From positions 33,609,448 to 33,673,447 of the forward strand of contig OZ022510.1 of the NCBI GenBank assembly GCA_963989385.1: a stretch of DNA of 64,000 nucleotides, in the 5' to 3' direction. The notes below the pieces were generated by a model, which worked only from the letters and a program-made list of their open reading frames with translations, ran no database searches and had not been told where the DNA came from. The position numbers and the translations under genes were made by a program. The DNA is from Ctena decussata. Its lineage: Eukaryota; Mollusca; Bivalvia; Lucinida; Lucinidae. This document shows positions 1-11,718 of the stretch, one piece after another; position 1 is the stretch's first letter; every line of letters starts with the position of its first letter.

Positions 1-184
1 TAATTTTTAACATACAGACTACAGACCCCGCTATAGCTGCATCTTAACATACATTAATGGATACACCTGCACGGACTGAACGTCCTTTTAGCCGTATTTC
101 TTTTTTTTCGGGGGAGTGGGGGGGGCGGATGACGGGAGGCTGATAATGAAGGGCAATGGAACCCTGTTTACGGTTGGAAAGATT

Positions 185-262
185 TCCGTCTCCAGGGGGT
201 CTCAAACCCGGGGCCGCGAGATCAGCAGGTCAAGGCTCAACCTACTGAGCAACCGGGGCTCT
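185..262 (-). repeat. tRNA-derived SINE head (partial)
   Basis: Read on the minus strand this stretch has an A-box-like GGTTGCTCAGTAGG (241-254) and a B-box-like GGTTTGAGACC (199-209) at tRNA-like spacing, the layout of the internal RNA polymerase III promoter of tRNAs and tRNA-derived SINEs. The B box deviates from GGTTCGANTCC and no convincing acceptor stem closes it, so I read a decayed SINE head rather than a working tRNA gene. The body of the element could not be delimited. Confidence 0.5.
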
Positions 263-640
263 ACATCCCAGGGGAAGAATCTCAGCCACTCCAATCTCTA
301 AACCCCCGAAAACCATGGCTAACTTTTCAAATGAAAAATTTAATCCGGGCAAACTTCCGACATGAAAAAAATGCCCTGGAGCAGATCCACCGAAGTTTTC
401 GAAATGGTCATACTGCCCAAGGTTCGAAGAGTTGCTTCCCTTCGTTAGAAGGAAAAAAATGCACGCGCTAGAGCAAACTCCCTTTCTCAGAAGGAGATTC
501 TCCATATGAAGGATAACAACACAAACCCCGCCCCTAAAGAAGGAAATACTATATTCCTACAAATGACCTCTCAAACACATTATCAGTGGGACTGGAAAGT
601 GTTCTCTGCGCGCCTGGTGTTCATTCAGGAACAGGAGCGG
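263..640. other. unassigned non-coding stretch
   Basis: No recognisable gene. Short open frames here show no family resemblance. The stretch lies between two oppositely oriented tRNA-like heads and may contain their SINE bodies. Confidence 0.4.
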
Positions 641-712
641 CGGTAGTAGAGTGGATTACGCGCTGGACTTCCAATCCATGATGCAGGTTCGATCCCCATA
701 TGGCCGGCTTCT
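641..712 (+). repeat. tRNA-like sequence, probable SINE head
   Basis: A B-box match GGTTCGATCCC lies at 86 bases into the 601-700 block (686-696). Upstream is an anticodon-arm-like hairpin: TGGA (664-667) and TCCA (675-678) around the 7-base loop CTTCCAA, which would present TCC (glycine type). The D-arm is poor and the acceptor ends do not pair well. It is most likely a SINE head; a degenerate tRNA pseudogene is the alternative. Confidence 0.5.
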
Positions 713-904
713 CCGACTTTCCGAAAGATACTTTAAACCGAAGTCCCATCTCCATATGACCTATATGCTGATGGAACGTTTAACTCGAGCTCTTATTCAC
801 CGATGGATGGATGGATCGATCATAGGGTGAAAATATCTTTCACTTAATTTTCCCACAGTCCAATTTATACTTCTCAAATCAAAGGCTGGTGCGGATTTCA
901 TGGC

Positions 905-1000
905 CTATTGGATTGAAGAAAGTGTTCGGCCATGAGTCGCCGGTGGGAGTCTAACCCACGACTCCCTACTAGAAAGGTGAACGCATGGCGCTCCGCTTTA
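905..1000 (-). repeat. tRNA-like sequence, probable SINE head
   Basis: On the minus strand a T-arm-like GGGTTAGACTCCC (complement of 945-957) sits between GTG and CAC stem bases, and GAGCGCC (complement of about 990-996) lies upstream where an A box would be. This resembles a tRNA-derived repeat. No intact cloverleaf. Confidence 0.35.
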
Positions 1001-2095
1001 CAAAGAACACCTTCCATTCCCCTAAAGAGAACACTCAGGACACTGTAAAGAGAAGTGTTTGTATGTGGTATTTGCTTCCCTGTTTTGAACCTGAGATGAG
1101 TTTGCTCCAGTGGGAGCAGATTCTTTCCTACTCACAAAAGGAGGCAACTCTTGTGACTTCCTGTTTGGTTCCCTGGGCTGTAACGCTTTTGCAGGGGGTC
1201 TGCTCTCGAGCAAATTCTTTCATTAAGGAGTTGGCCCCGGTTTAGGTGCCCAGAGATTGGGGCGGCTGAGTCACTTCCCAGTCACCTTATCATTTATATA
1301 CTTTAACATGTATGCTTGGTAAGCAAGCAGAAGTCAGGATCTGGAAATTGTAAGTACCTAACATTTCGTTGGTGACAGTTGGCGTGTTTAAGTGGTAGTT
1401 CAGTAGTCAGCGCGAACCCGGGTAGTGGCGTTAAAAATTCGGCATCTGACACACTTCATTAACTTGCAGAGATGACATTAGAAAAAAAGTGTGCCGTCTT
1501 TTGGATCGAGACATTAAACCGGACCCTCTGCAGGGTGAGACATCCCCTGTGCAGTTGAAAGATACCTTTCGTATACACATTGCTACGAGGAGATTCATTC
1601 TGCAATACTGGAGTGTACATCGTACACCTGCTCATAATCCTCGAGACAGTATACATAGAACGAGAACTTCTAGACATGGTATGTTGGTGCACCTCCATAA
1701 ATGTTCTTCCCCGGTCGACAGGACTCTTCCTGCGGTCGGTCATTCTGGATTGGATTGAGAACGCCAGTTTCTTAGGAAAGAGACTTTTCCTTTCATTTAG
1801 CCCCGATTTGGGACGAGAGCGCAGTGATGTAGCGTGGCCTGTTCTTTAGATACTTTATATTTAAAAAATGATTTGATTAAATATTTTTAGGTAGACTATT
1901 TTCAATAGAAAGTCATAAAGTTTTATTACTAAATAAATGTACCAAACTAAACATTAAGACTTCTGGATCCAGAAAAATTCTGTATATGAAATTTATACTT
2001 AGCTTGATACATTTATATAAACACAGTCTTAATAACGGACAGACGGACAGAATGTCAACAGCAGTTTCTACATACATGTATCGAATTACAAGGGA
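1001..2095. other. unassigned non-coding stretch with possible dispersed repeat
   Basis: No gene recognised. The overlapping frames at 1459-1849 on both strands resemble no protein. Part of 1485-1850 has the look of a dispersed repeat, but I see no second copy in this window to prove it. From 1850 the sequence becomes AT-rich. Confidence 0.35.
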
Positions 2096-2099
2096 GACA

Positions 2100-2300
2100 A
2101 CTCGGACTACTCCAAAAATAATAATGTTCTGTTGCTGAAAAATAATAATATATATAGCATCCGGGCACTCCAAAAATAATAATCTGCTGTTTCTAATTTT
2201 AGAAACACCACATTATTATTATATTTGGGGTGCCCGGATGTTAACGATTATTATTTTTGGAAACAGAACATTATTATATTTGGAGTGCCCGGATGTTATA
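2100..2300. repeat. cluster of alternating inverted ~26-bp units
   Basis: Units of the form CCGGGCACTCCAAAAATAAT occur directly (2161 onward, and a weaker one from 2105) and inverted (ATTATTATATTTGGGGTGCC... at 2213-2239 and again at 2268-2294). Direct and inverted copies can pair into hairpins. The clustering suggests a small foldback element or several copies of one. Confidence 0.65.
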
Positions 2301-2470
2301 GAAATATTATTGTAAAATATAATCTGCGGCAAAATAATAATCAGCAACCACGTGTTTGTGAATGATCATGATATTGACAATATAATGATAATTATTCCTA
2401 CCGACGTATTTTATTTTCGGAGGATAATCTTTAGCCCGTAGTAAACCTAACTATATAGAGTGGTGGGTGT

Positions 2471-2498
2471 ATAATAATAATAATAATAAATATATATA

Positions 2499-2535
<37 letters not shown>
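2471..2535. repeat. (TAA)n microsatellite
   Basis: Nearly uninterrupted TAA/ATA trinucleotide tract with a short TATATA interruption. Confidence 0.9.
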
Positions 2536-2566
2536 TGGTTCTAAAGAAGAATCTCACATTTTGCCG

Positions 2567-2662
2567 TATGGGACCCCCGGAGATTATTATTAAAATTCTA
2601 AACATTATTATAATTTGTGTAGCGTACATATGCAAAATAATAATAATAATCGGGGGTCCACT
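2567..2662. repeat. inverted repeat with GGACCCCCG ends and ATTATT flanks
   Basis: GGGACCCCCGGAGATTATTA (from 2570) is mirrored by TAATAATAATCGGGGGTCCA (about 2638-2658). GC-rich ends followed by ATT triplets copy the design of the 2100-2300 cluster, although the GC-rich words differ. Confidence 0.6.
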
Positions 2663-2876
2663 CTGGCTTTCCATAGTCATGGCATCCATATATAATAGAG
2701 TTTTTACTTAGTCGCTAAAGTATGACAGCTGTGTCGTTGTATAAGCAAATTTACCTACACTTTTTTTACACAACTACAGTACATCATATCGAATTCACAA
2801 TAAAACATAATCAGGTAAAACACGTAAGTACAGCAGTTTGGATATTATGATCCATTAGGATAAGGGCGTCGGAAAC
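2663..2876. other. unassigned non-coding stretch
   Basis: AT-rich, no gene or structured repeat recognised. Confidence 0.4.
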
Positions 2877-3310
2877 CAATTCCAGTAGAAAAGCTCGAAA
2901 TTCAAAAAAGTGCTTGGAAGCACGGGACTATTATTGTCAAATGGTGCTCTTTGCTTGGTTAACAATGCTGATGAGGATGTAAGTGATGTTCGAGTGAAAT
3001 GTAGAAATTAGTTTTGTAAGATATTATGCACATTGTAGAGAAGTTAGTATTTGTGATTTGGTCCGTGCAGACTAAATTGATGACTGGTGATTTTTAGCAA
3101 ATTTTCTGCGCTTTTCTGCGGATAGTAGGTTGCAGGAACTCAACATCCTGAAATGCTAGAAAGTGCTGGATGTCCTGGTGTCTTTCCTATTTCATCTTAT
3201 TCATTAACCTTTTTGCTTAAAAGTAGAGCACGTCTGGATAGTGGAGCAACATTGTATAAAAAATGGCACACTGTAAAAGGCAGTAGGGGTCACTATAGAC
3301 GTTTATAGGA
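2877..3310 (+). repeat. diverged direct duplication, copy 1
   Basis: Shares long stretches, in the same orientation and order, with 4200-4612, for example GACTATTATTGTCAAATGGT near the start and GGCAGTAGGGGTCACTATAG near the end. Small indels separate the copies, so this is an old tandem-type duplication or two copies of one dispersed repeat. Confidence 0.75.
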
Positions 3311-4195
3311 CAATCAATTAGTTCACCCGACCCTATAGGGAAAGTAGAGTTCTTCTTGTGGTGCTTCGTTTTAATGTTTTCATTAGATTTTAAGAATCTC
3401 TTTTGTAAAATAGGACTCATTTTATTGCAATGCTGATCTTCAGTAGGTAATTCACGATGGAAATGTTCAGAATAAATCCATGGTCCTGAATATCGTCTCA
3501 GTTTGGCCGACTCTGTTAAAATACAGGTTAACCGGAGGGGTGGGATAGTTCCAAATCTCCCCTTGCATCAGTTTACATGTCTTATTGATTAGCAATTGAA
3601 GCTTAAGGGATGAAATTGTACAAAAAATATAAGCTGAATGCTTTCGAAACATGGACGAAAGCCTGGCTGTGAAAACAAACTGGGTTTTATTTCCGATTCT
3701 GCTATTACCAATACTGTCTGTAAAATTGCTCTTGAGAATTTTTTTCTTCTAATTCGCTTGATCAGCATTTGATGCATGTATAAGAATGCAGAAAACTGCA
3801 TTCTTTAGCTTTTTTGGGGGGCTCCTTTGGTATCCAACTTGCCGAAAAAAAATGCATGAGTTATTTGTAAATTTGGAGGTACACTTCCAAGAATAGGTGC
3901 AAAATCTCGGAAAAACGGAAATTCATATTTTAGATGCTTGGCAGTTTAAAGTTTCAAGAGGATGGATAAAGATTAATATGCATTTAAGAATATGCCCATT
4001 AGCAGTAGGTCTAGTATATGCTTTTCTCAGAATCTTCATTTTTAAGCTGCCTTTACAGAGAAATACGATGCGACAACTGTAACGCACTCTTCATAGAAAC
4101 CTGGTCCTAGAAATGAAAACTGTCAAAAACTAGTTTGGAGCTTGAACTCAAGCAGCATTCGTTGTTTTCCAAATATTTGGGGTGACACTATAGGG
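3311..4195. other. spacer between duplicated segments
   Basis: No gene recognised; AT-rich. Short frames on both strands have no family resemblance. Confidence 0.4.
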
Positions 4196-4199
4196 CACA

Positions 4200-4612
4200 G
4201 GGAACCAATTTTATAAGGGAAGCGCAAAATTAAAAAAAGCACAAGGAAGATCGGGACTATTATTGTCAAATGGTGCTCTTTGATTGGTAAACAATGCTGA
4301 TGAGGTTGAAAGTGATGCTTCAGTGAAATGTAGAAATAGGTTTTGTTTGATATTCTGAATATTGTAGAGAAATAAGTATTTTTGATTTGATCTGTGGAGT
4401 CTACATTGATGACCGGCGATTTTTAGCAAATCTTCTGCATATGTCCTCGGGATAGTAGCTTGCTGCCTATCAACAATGCCTTAACGTGCGGGATGAGGTG
4501 GTAGTTTCTTATTTTGTCTTATTGATTAACCTTCTGGCATGACAGTAGAGCAAATCTTTATAGTGCACACACTGTCAAAGGCAGTAGGGGTCACTATAGA
4601 CGTCTACAGGAG
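4200..4612 (+). repeat. diverged direct duplication, copy 2
   Basis: Second copy of the 2877-3310 segment. Its distal part has lost about 20-40 bp relative to copy 1 just before the shared GGCAGTAGGGGTCACTATAG. Confidence 0.75.
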
Positions 4613-4869
4613 AAATACTAAGTTCACGCTGTCCATAAAAGTGATAGGATGACGATAATTGGCTGACTCTCAGAGCAAAATGCGGACTGAGTAAACCTTG
4701 AAATGGTTTACCGTAGAAACAATTCATACTATTGTGTGGCCTCATGGCGTGTCTAAATAAATTACGTTCTAATTTGCCATTTATGGTTTGTTACAAACAT
4801 TGGTTATATCATGGTATGCAGAATATACCCCGCATTTACTGGTCTTACTTCATTATACGTTATACTGCT

Positions 4870-5400
4870 ATTTAGAGTTTCTGCTTCATTTAGTAAATGA
4901 GAAACATGCAAACACTCTTTGACATTCTGTTCATTACGATAAGACGATAATTAGCATCTAAACTGTCGTATTATCTAATCAATATACGCTTACGTAAATG
5001 AAGGCCAGCAGGCATTTATCAGTTACCTAAATATTGTGACACCTCAGTCAACTACTGTAGAGTTGTCTGACATGTGATGTTTGCGTTACTATACGGAGAT
5101 ATGTAAAAAACTACTGGCAAAATGTCAAATAGTGCGGCACTGTCTGTTTCATTATAAGGGTCTGGTGTTTAGTATATTCAATGTTAGTTTATTCAATATT
5201 GATTAAGTTGCTGGTCATTACGGTAAATCTATGGGAAGGTTTCTGTTAGTGCAAGCGGATATAAACTGCATTAATATTTAGCTCAGTGTACAACTGTAGT
5301 AGATTGTTTGTTACGGAGCTTAAAGACAGCATACCAAGTGAATGAAGATCATAGTTTAAACGGTTCAAAGATAGATGTATATATGTTCTATCTTAGTAAT
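4870..5400 (+). repeat. dispersed repeat family, copy 1
   Basis: Resembles 36040-36560 in the same orientation: both run from GTTTCTGCTT through AAACACTCTTTGACATTC-like sequence, TTCATTACGATAA and TTATTATCTAATC, and later share a GCTTAAAGA block. Similarity is patchy, so this is an old copy. No coding content seen. Confidence 0.55.
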
Positions 5401-6175
5401 ATTGAACAGCATTTCCCATATCGTTTGCGAATTCGAGCTATTTCCGAGGGGTATAAAATAAAGTAAATCATTTTTTTGTTTTTTTTTGTTTTTAGAATCT
5501 GATTATATAACTTCCTGATCATTGCCCATCTTTACACTTTCTGTTATAGTTCCGTTTATGTCCCTATAAATACCCGACACCATTTTAGAAATGAATGCCC
5601 TGTCAGAGCAAAACTTATCCAAGACTTACTGATGGTACAGGCTCACAAACGTGATGCAAGTCGTTCAAAACTAGGCTTTAACTCTTTGAAAGACCATATC
5701 TACTGAAACAGTAAAAATATAGACCCAACATTTATAGTTATCCTACATAAGCATTCAACCTTCAGTTCCTATAATGAATATGGCTTCCATTAATTATATA
5801 CAGCTGAAACGAATCTGTATTTCATTATCTTAGTGACAAGGATAATTAATGTATACGTCTTTTAGCTAATATTTTCACTTTATGCTCATGTAAGCAATCA
5901 AGCGAATCAGTAATTTCCAACCTACAAACACGTGGCACAATGTGTCTACAAATGCCGACAGAAGCCTCATAAATAGCATATTCATTGTGCTTGTAATTGT
6001 TTGCCATTTATCATCAATACTGAAAATATTACGCCTGGGCTAACTACAGAAAACTGTAACAATTATTATTGTTACCCTGGCGTCGAAGTCAACATAAGGC
6101 GTCCGGATAAATTTATTTTTTGGTTATTTTAAGAACTTTTTTCTCCTTAACACATGGAAGGATTTAGCTTATACT
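5401..6175. other. unassigned AT-rich stretch
   Basis: No gene, RNA or clear repeat structure seen. Confidence 0.4.
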
Positions 6176-6201
6176 TAGTAAGTAAGTAAGTAAGTAAGTA
6201 A
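6176..6201. repeat. (TAAG)n microsatellite
   Basis: About six TAAG/AGTA tetranucleotide units, directly followed by AAAGACTTTATTTCACGAGG. The junction looks like the simple-sequence tail of a retroposon lying on the minus strand (element to the right), but its body is not resolved. Confidence 0.75.
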
Positions 6202-6411
6202 AGACTTTATTTCACGAGGGTGACAACATTTAGCATAACTAGCTAATCTTCCATGAGGCCCTCAACTTACACTGACGTTAGATAATGCTAGCGAGCATCT
6301 GTCTTAGAATGAAAAAGCTTATTTTACTCTAATAAATATTTTTAATCAACCTACTATATATCCTTGACTTCGTTTAAAAAAACATATGAGCCGCGACACG
6401 ACAAAACCAAC

Positions 6412-8278
6412 TGTAGCGTCCCTAGCCTCGGATGCTGTTTTCCTTTAGGGTCTGAGTGGCTTATTCTTAATCTTTTACTTACACGGGGACTAAGATACCA
6501 AGTATCACCTTACTGGGCAGTAAATTAGTACTATGAGCCTTTCTGTTATTTAAACATTTATCCTTATTTATTCCTTAACAATTCAATTATTGAACTACAC
6601 TTATCTTAAACTATGGATGAATGATACTGATCTTAACGAAGTATGAGTTATGCTGATCTTAACAAGGTATGAATCATGCTGATCTTAACTATATGAATGT
6701 ATGAACGAGGCTTATTTAAACTATGCATGGCTGATGATAGTCTTAACGATGAATGAATAATGCTAAGCTTAACTATTTACTAATGATGCTTATCTTATTT
6801 TTCTTCACAATGAATACTTATACAAGAATGATGATGATTACTAGAACGGTATGGTAGCGTGACACACACAGGTTTTGTTACAAACTGATTACACCCCGTT
6901 GGTGGAGTCGTAATGAATAGAACAGGTTTTACACTGTAAACAACGGTATACAAATAGCCCTAGTACTGAGGAGTGACATGTATGTATACATTAAACACTT
7001 AAACACTATGCTATGCTGTGCTCTGCTGTTACGCCAGTTGAGGGATAGCCTTACCCATTCTTGTGGGTTTAGGCCCAAGGGGATTTCTGGGTAGGGGGGT
7101 TTGGTCACTGTAGTGAGTTCTAGATAGTTTGGGGCATCACTTAGGATTCGAAGTGCTCTCTTATCTTACACAATGTGCATTTGGCCAACTATGCACACTT
7201 TGAAACTATTCTTAAGTATTTCTGACCCACAGTGGGAGTTCCTGCTTCAAGTCTCAGGTAACCTGGTCTCCCAAGGTAGCCGGAAAAAGACTTTGAACCT
7301 ATCGTGTCCCGAAACCCTCACGGTAAAACTAAAGAACTAAGCCACAATTACCCCAGGCTTAAGAAACTCCGCCCCCAAAGCGCTTCTACACAACTATAAG
7401 CGGGTAATTTACTCCACAGAGTAAAACATCATATGAAGCATCCCATAGGCAAAATCCCTCTATGAGATTTACAATTACATCACTGCACCCTCACCATAGC
7501 CCAATAACACCTATGGAGACTACGGATGCAAAATGACAACTGATAAACAAGGCCAAAACTACTTAACACTTCTGCCTTATCCTTAAAGTAAACGCAACTT
7601 CGAAACCCAAGCGGCAAGAAACTTTTGGGAGTTACTCACTACTTCTAGATTTAGCTGAATTGCTAAATATAATTAATTTAGCTTGTTGGAAGTTGAGATT
7701 TGTCTAACTTCTTCAAAAATGCTTTAAATATTCTCTTAGAACTTTTGTCGCAGACGACGGGAGTTTGGGAGAGAAGATCTCGGTACCACAAATTCCAAGA
7801 ATTCCAGGCGGACGCACTGGTTTTATAGTGGGTTGGCCAGTTTCAGGCTGGCCCACGGATTGACCAATCAGAAGAGACTGGCCAGCAAATCAAGCATTCC
7901 GATTGCGTAACAGAGTTTGCCAACATTCATAGCAACGCACGTGCAGGGGTTCCCACGTGGCCTACACTGGCCGCTAGACCTGCCAATGAACAACGAGGAT
8001 TACCTCCCTGGTACCAGGCACGTGACTTTTCCAATATGGCATCCCAAGATGCAACAGCTTCCCAACGATCAACGTTTGCATCGAATCATACACTTATGGC
8101 TAGAATTAACAACCTCTTGAGGGCACACACCTCAAGGTTACGAAGGGAACATTCGCTGGAACCAGGGTAGGGAAGCCATGTTGAATGCCATGCTGAAATT
8201 TGAACAGGTGATGACTCAGATCAAAGCGATTCGTACTCTTCTCACACAAAATCTCTACTGCCCGAGAGGGATGTTTCA
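6412..8278. mobile_element. probable solo LTR (1,867 bp, TG...CA, 5-bp TSD)
   Basis: The segment starts TGTAGCGTCCCT and ends AGGGATGTTTCA; these termini are imperfect inverted repeats (9 of 12 positions). It begins with TG and ends with CA. It is flanked by CCAAC on both sides (6407-6411 and 8279-8283), and the split element is a MITE whose uninterrupted sequence has only one CCAAC. These are hallmarks of LTR retrotransposon integration. The two ends are not direct repeats of each other and there is no gag-pol, so a single LTR left by LTR-LTR recombination fits best. Within it 6625-6800 is a run of imperfect ~30-bp repeats built on ATGCTGATCTTAAC. Orientation is not determined. Confidence 0.7.
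6625..6800. repeat. imperfect ~30-bp tandem repeat inside the LTR-like insertion
   Basis: The phrase TGCTGATCTTAAC recurs with changes about every 30-40 bp, mixed with GTATGAAT/GAATGAAT. It resembles an old minisatellite, perhaps an LTR-internal repeat. Confidence 0.55.
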
Positions 8279-8690
8279 CCAACAATGTGGTTGTGCGCCC
8301 AGCGCAGGCTCAGATCAGCCTTGGCATCCGCTTCGCTGTCCGCATGGAGGTAGCTTAGACCCTTAACTACCCTTTGGGTATTAAACGAAGAGTTTGATCA
8401 AACTGGGCGGATACCCAGGCTGATCTGAGTCTGCGCTGGGCTCACAACCACATTGTTGGTTTTGTCGTGTCGCGGCTCATATCTTTGTCGCACATGTACT
8501 AGGTATCTTTTATTGAAATGGATAATCCTCAAATACGTGTAAAATTGAGAATCATACCAAATAACTTAGCAAAAAGGAAGTAAAGTCATTGTACTTTCCA
8601 GTTTATTAGTTTCATATTTAGTCAAAGACCTGTCCGTAATCTATTGATTTTTGTTTTTGCTTTTTTTCACAACTGAGCTGTGCGTTAGTA

Positions 8691-9613
8691 ACAGTCACCA
8701 GAAAATTTTTGCCAAACCAGTTTTTGGCAAACTCACCTTGTAATTTTACTTGACTAAGAGACCTCATATGACTTGTGTTATATGAAATAGAGGTTTCTAA
8801 GTAAATCCTGTACCTTCTGGTCCAAAAATAATAAGAGGTCTAAAAATTATTTAGCAAAAAAGGTCAAAATCCCCATGGGTTTTTTGAAAACCCCGCGGGG
8901 AAAAAAAATCCCCATGGGGAATTATGACCCTCCCCATGGGGAATATTCCCCATATTTTTTCAAGGGGAAAAATTCCCCATGGGTAAATGTAATGAAGAAA
9001 TATTTATTTAATATTCACACTTAGAATATCAACAAAGACAAATATTAAACCTGCTACCGAATATTAGCCACCCAACCAAACCTTGATATTTCCCCATGGG
9101 GTTTTGTCCCCGCTGGAAAATTTTGGACAAAATTCCCCATGGGGTTTTTTAAGAAATTTAAATCCACAAATCTGTCAAATTTTAAATTTGACATGGATTT
9201 TTTTTCCTTAAATAATTCGTTATGGATTGATCTCTGATTATTTTGTTAAAATCAAAATTTTCCCGCAGGAAAATTTCCCCATGGGGAAAAAAAGTATGTT
9301 GAATATTTTTCCCATGGGGAAAAATTCAATAGTAGTCTGAAAAAATATAAGTTTTACAGTTAATTAATAAATGAATGAAACATTCGTTCAGTTTGAATAT
9401 ATCTGTATTAAGTTTAAAAGTAAAAAAAATAATAAACAAAACAAATTGACATTATCCCCATGGGGATTTTTGGGCATGTTTTTTTTTTTCTCATGGGGAA
9501 TTTTTTCCCATGAGTAAAATTTCCCATGGGTCCCTAAAGATTTTGGTGAATATTCCTGTCTTTGCTCAAAAATGTTTGTCCTGAAAATTATGTGTGATGT
9601 TATTCTTATGTTG
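8691..9613 (+). repeat. left terminal inverted repeat arm
   Basis: Inverse copy of 12683-13594. Palindromes CCCCATGGGG occur, for example, near 8910, 8931, 9092, 9137, 9278 and 9456, with CCCCGCGGGG near 8892. Similarity ends abruptly after TTATTCTTATGT (about 9613). Confidence 0.9.
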
Positions 9614-10398
9614 CAAGTACACCTTGGAACTGACTCAATGAGCAATTCCAGTAAGTTCTCAGAATATGCTTATTTAGAATTTCCCCAAGGATGCCAACGT
9701 GTCATCATTTAGATTATGGTTAAGGATATCCTAAATAGTGTGGATCTGCATCAAACATTTGTGTGGACTATTTTTTCGGGTTCTCGTCCAGGCACCCGGA
9801 CTAAATGCGTCACTCGAATTTACTCGATGTATAGTATATCTGCAACTGCAATTTTGCCGTTTCTATGATGTAAATGCGTTTATCGCGCAATACTTGGTGT
9901 GGAGACAATGACATCTCATCATTTCCTTTAGCTTGGAAGTGGCTGATAATGCAAAAATAACCAGCAAAGACATTTGATTATTTCTTCATTCATATTTCTT
10001 CCTAGAAAGACGGATACGTACCGACAGAAACACGAAAATATGCATGGGTCTTAGAAAATAAACCCTTTTTTTGAGATTCGCTATTTATACTTTCACCAAC
10101 ATATAAACGCATGCAAGCTTGCAAGAAGATGCATAAACATACAGATAATCGCACACATGGAAAAACAAACATACATATACATAAATTGGTCTTCTTTTTA
10201 GCCAAACCAGGCTTTTCCGACATGATTTTGCAGCTGCAGATATAATTCAAAAATGTTTTCTCAAGAGTCACACATCTTAGAGACACCCGTGCATAACCCC
10301 TATCCAAAAAAGTATTAGCTTTTTAAAAAAGCTGGCGACCATTAGCTTTTACACAAACATACAAATTAAACCGAATGTGCACAGCCTTGTGACTACAA
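9614..10398. other. unassigned interior of the long-TIR element
   Basis: No transposase or other gene recognised. The minus-strand frame at 10002-10307 is cysteine-rich low-complexity and unlike any family I know. Confidence 0.4.
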
Positions 10399-10655
10399 CT
10401 GATTGATTGATGTGTTGCTTCACGTCCACGGTAAGTAGCTATGGTCGCTATGGTCATGTCGGGACGGTCTGGTAACCTAACCACACTATTCCTGGGCAGG
10501 CTTAGACTTCCTAAGCGGTTAGCCAGTACCAAGTGCACATACTTTCGCCAGGAACTGACAACTGCCCTTTTTGAATCAGCAGAAGGAGAAACGAAAGTAT
10601 GTGGCCAGACCGGGTATCGAACCCAGGACCTCTACCGACTGCGGTACGCGGCCAC
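10399..10655 (-). mobile_element. tRNA-derived SINE (family A), copy 1
   Basis: Flanked by GCCTTGTGACTACAA (10384-10398) and GCCTTGTGGCTACAA (10656-10670), a 15-bp target duplication with one difference. On the minus strand the tRNA-related head lies at the right, with B box GGTTCGATACCC; the CAAT-type tail (complement of TGATTGATTGATG) lies at the left. It is somewhat diverged from the copies at 11943 and 62484. Confidence 0.85.
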
Positions 10656-10813
10656 GCCTTGTGGCTACAAATAAGCGGACAAAAAAAAACATCGACAAAC
10701 GAAAACGAAAGCACTGCCTTTAACTGTCAGAAATAAGAAACGATGAGGACAAATGTTTCAAGCTCCATTGATTCGCTACAGAGGCTCACAATGTCGCAGC
10801 CAGTTTGCAGCTG

Positions 10814-10923
10814 TACCTATAGCTTTGTCAGAGTATCTAGGGTGGAGTGTAGCTACAGCTTTGCCGGAGTTATCTACGGTGGAGTGTAGCTATAGCTTTG
10901 CCGGAGTTATTTACGGCGAATCT
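10814..10923 (+). repeat. ~37-bp tandem repeat, three units
   Basis: Three successive units begin TACCTATAGCTTTG, TAGCTACAGCTTTG and TAGCTATAGCTTTG, each followed by a GAGTTATCTACGGTGGAGTG-like stretch. The second and third units are the most alike. Confidence 0.85.
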
Positions 10924-11099
10924 ATGATTTATCAAAATTGTTTCTGCTAAAGTTCTAAGCCCGTTCTAAGTGAAAGCAAAATTTCAAGCTGTATATGTTC
11001 GAAAGCAGAAAAGTCGAAACGCTTTTTTCAGAGTGGTATTCAATGTGAATGGACACATTGTTTTTGAAAGGGCGACTAGTTCATGAAAAATACGGTGCT

Positions 11100-11410
11100 T
11101 TTATTGAATTTGAGTCCTTTCCCAATTACAACAGAGAGCAAAGGTTTGGATCCAGAAAAGAACAGTAGGTCCCCGACCCCTCACCCCCAGTAATCTTTTA
11201 CTAACCCTTCCATGGCGGTACTTCTGTTGTGGTTCCTCAATTTTATATGCCGTTATGTCCGCTTGTCTATGGTCATCTAGCAACATGGTCACCTGAATAG
11301 CTGCACATTTTGCTTTCTGTTTCGTTTTGTAATTCAAAATGATAGATGTTGCTGCTGTTTAAAGTTAGGGTAGCTGAGTGACCACCTGTTTCGGAAAGAG
11401 GTGTTCAATC
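11100..11410 (+). repeat. dispersed repeat family C, copy 1 (partial)
   Basis: Shares with the copy at 24896-25464 the core CCCAGTAAT...TTACT, then CATGGCGGTACTTCTGTTGT, and further on GTAGCTGAGTGACCACCTGT. The 5' and 3' limits are unclear. No coding function seen. Confidence 0.65.
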
Positions 11411-11654
11411 CGTAAGTGTATAATTGCAACACGCAACAGATCGCTACTGGGAACATTCACAGGTTTGCACGTTTAGTCACTACGGGGAACGTTACAGCTG
11501 CAACTGTAGTTATCATTGTAAGAGTTGTCCATCGTATATAGTTGGACTATGTGACTGTCGCTTGTTGCTATCCTTTCGCGAAATAATTTTTTTTTGGGTT
11601 GTTTAATTGATTTAAGACTTGGCAAATATTGTAGAAGACGGAGGGATATAGCTT

Positions 11655-11718
11655 TCCCCATGTCCGTTTGTCTGTCCGTCCGTCCTTCTTTCCATCCTCC
11701 CGTCCGTATGGTCGTCCG
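11655..11718 (-). repeat. (CCGT)n microsatellite-like tract
   Basis: Repeated TCCGTCCGTCCTTC and CCCGTCCGTATGGTCGTCCGG. On the minus strand this is an ACGG tract like those at the 3' ends of the hairpin-ended elements at 27, 32.6, 33.2 and 52.4 kb, but no terminal hairpin is recognisable beside it. Confidence 0.55.

Larger units (their letters stand above)
6388..8478. mobile_element. MITE (GAGCCGCGACAC family), copy A, split by an LTR-type insertion
   Basis: The left end GAGCCGCGACACGACAAAAC (6388-6407) is the exact inverse of the right end (GTTTTGTCGTGTCGCGGCTC, to 8478). After the interruption the left arm continues at 8284 with the family's typical GCGCCCAGCGCAGGCTCAGA, mirrored from about 8400. 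Removing 6412-8278 plus one copy of CCAAC restores a continuous ~220-bp palindromic element like the copies at 47886 and 23550. It has no coding capacity. Confidence 0.85.

Noticed and set aside
2447..2689. Tyrosine-rich 80-residue frame
   Set aside because: Translation of the TAA/ATT microsatellite.
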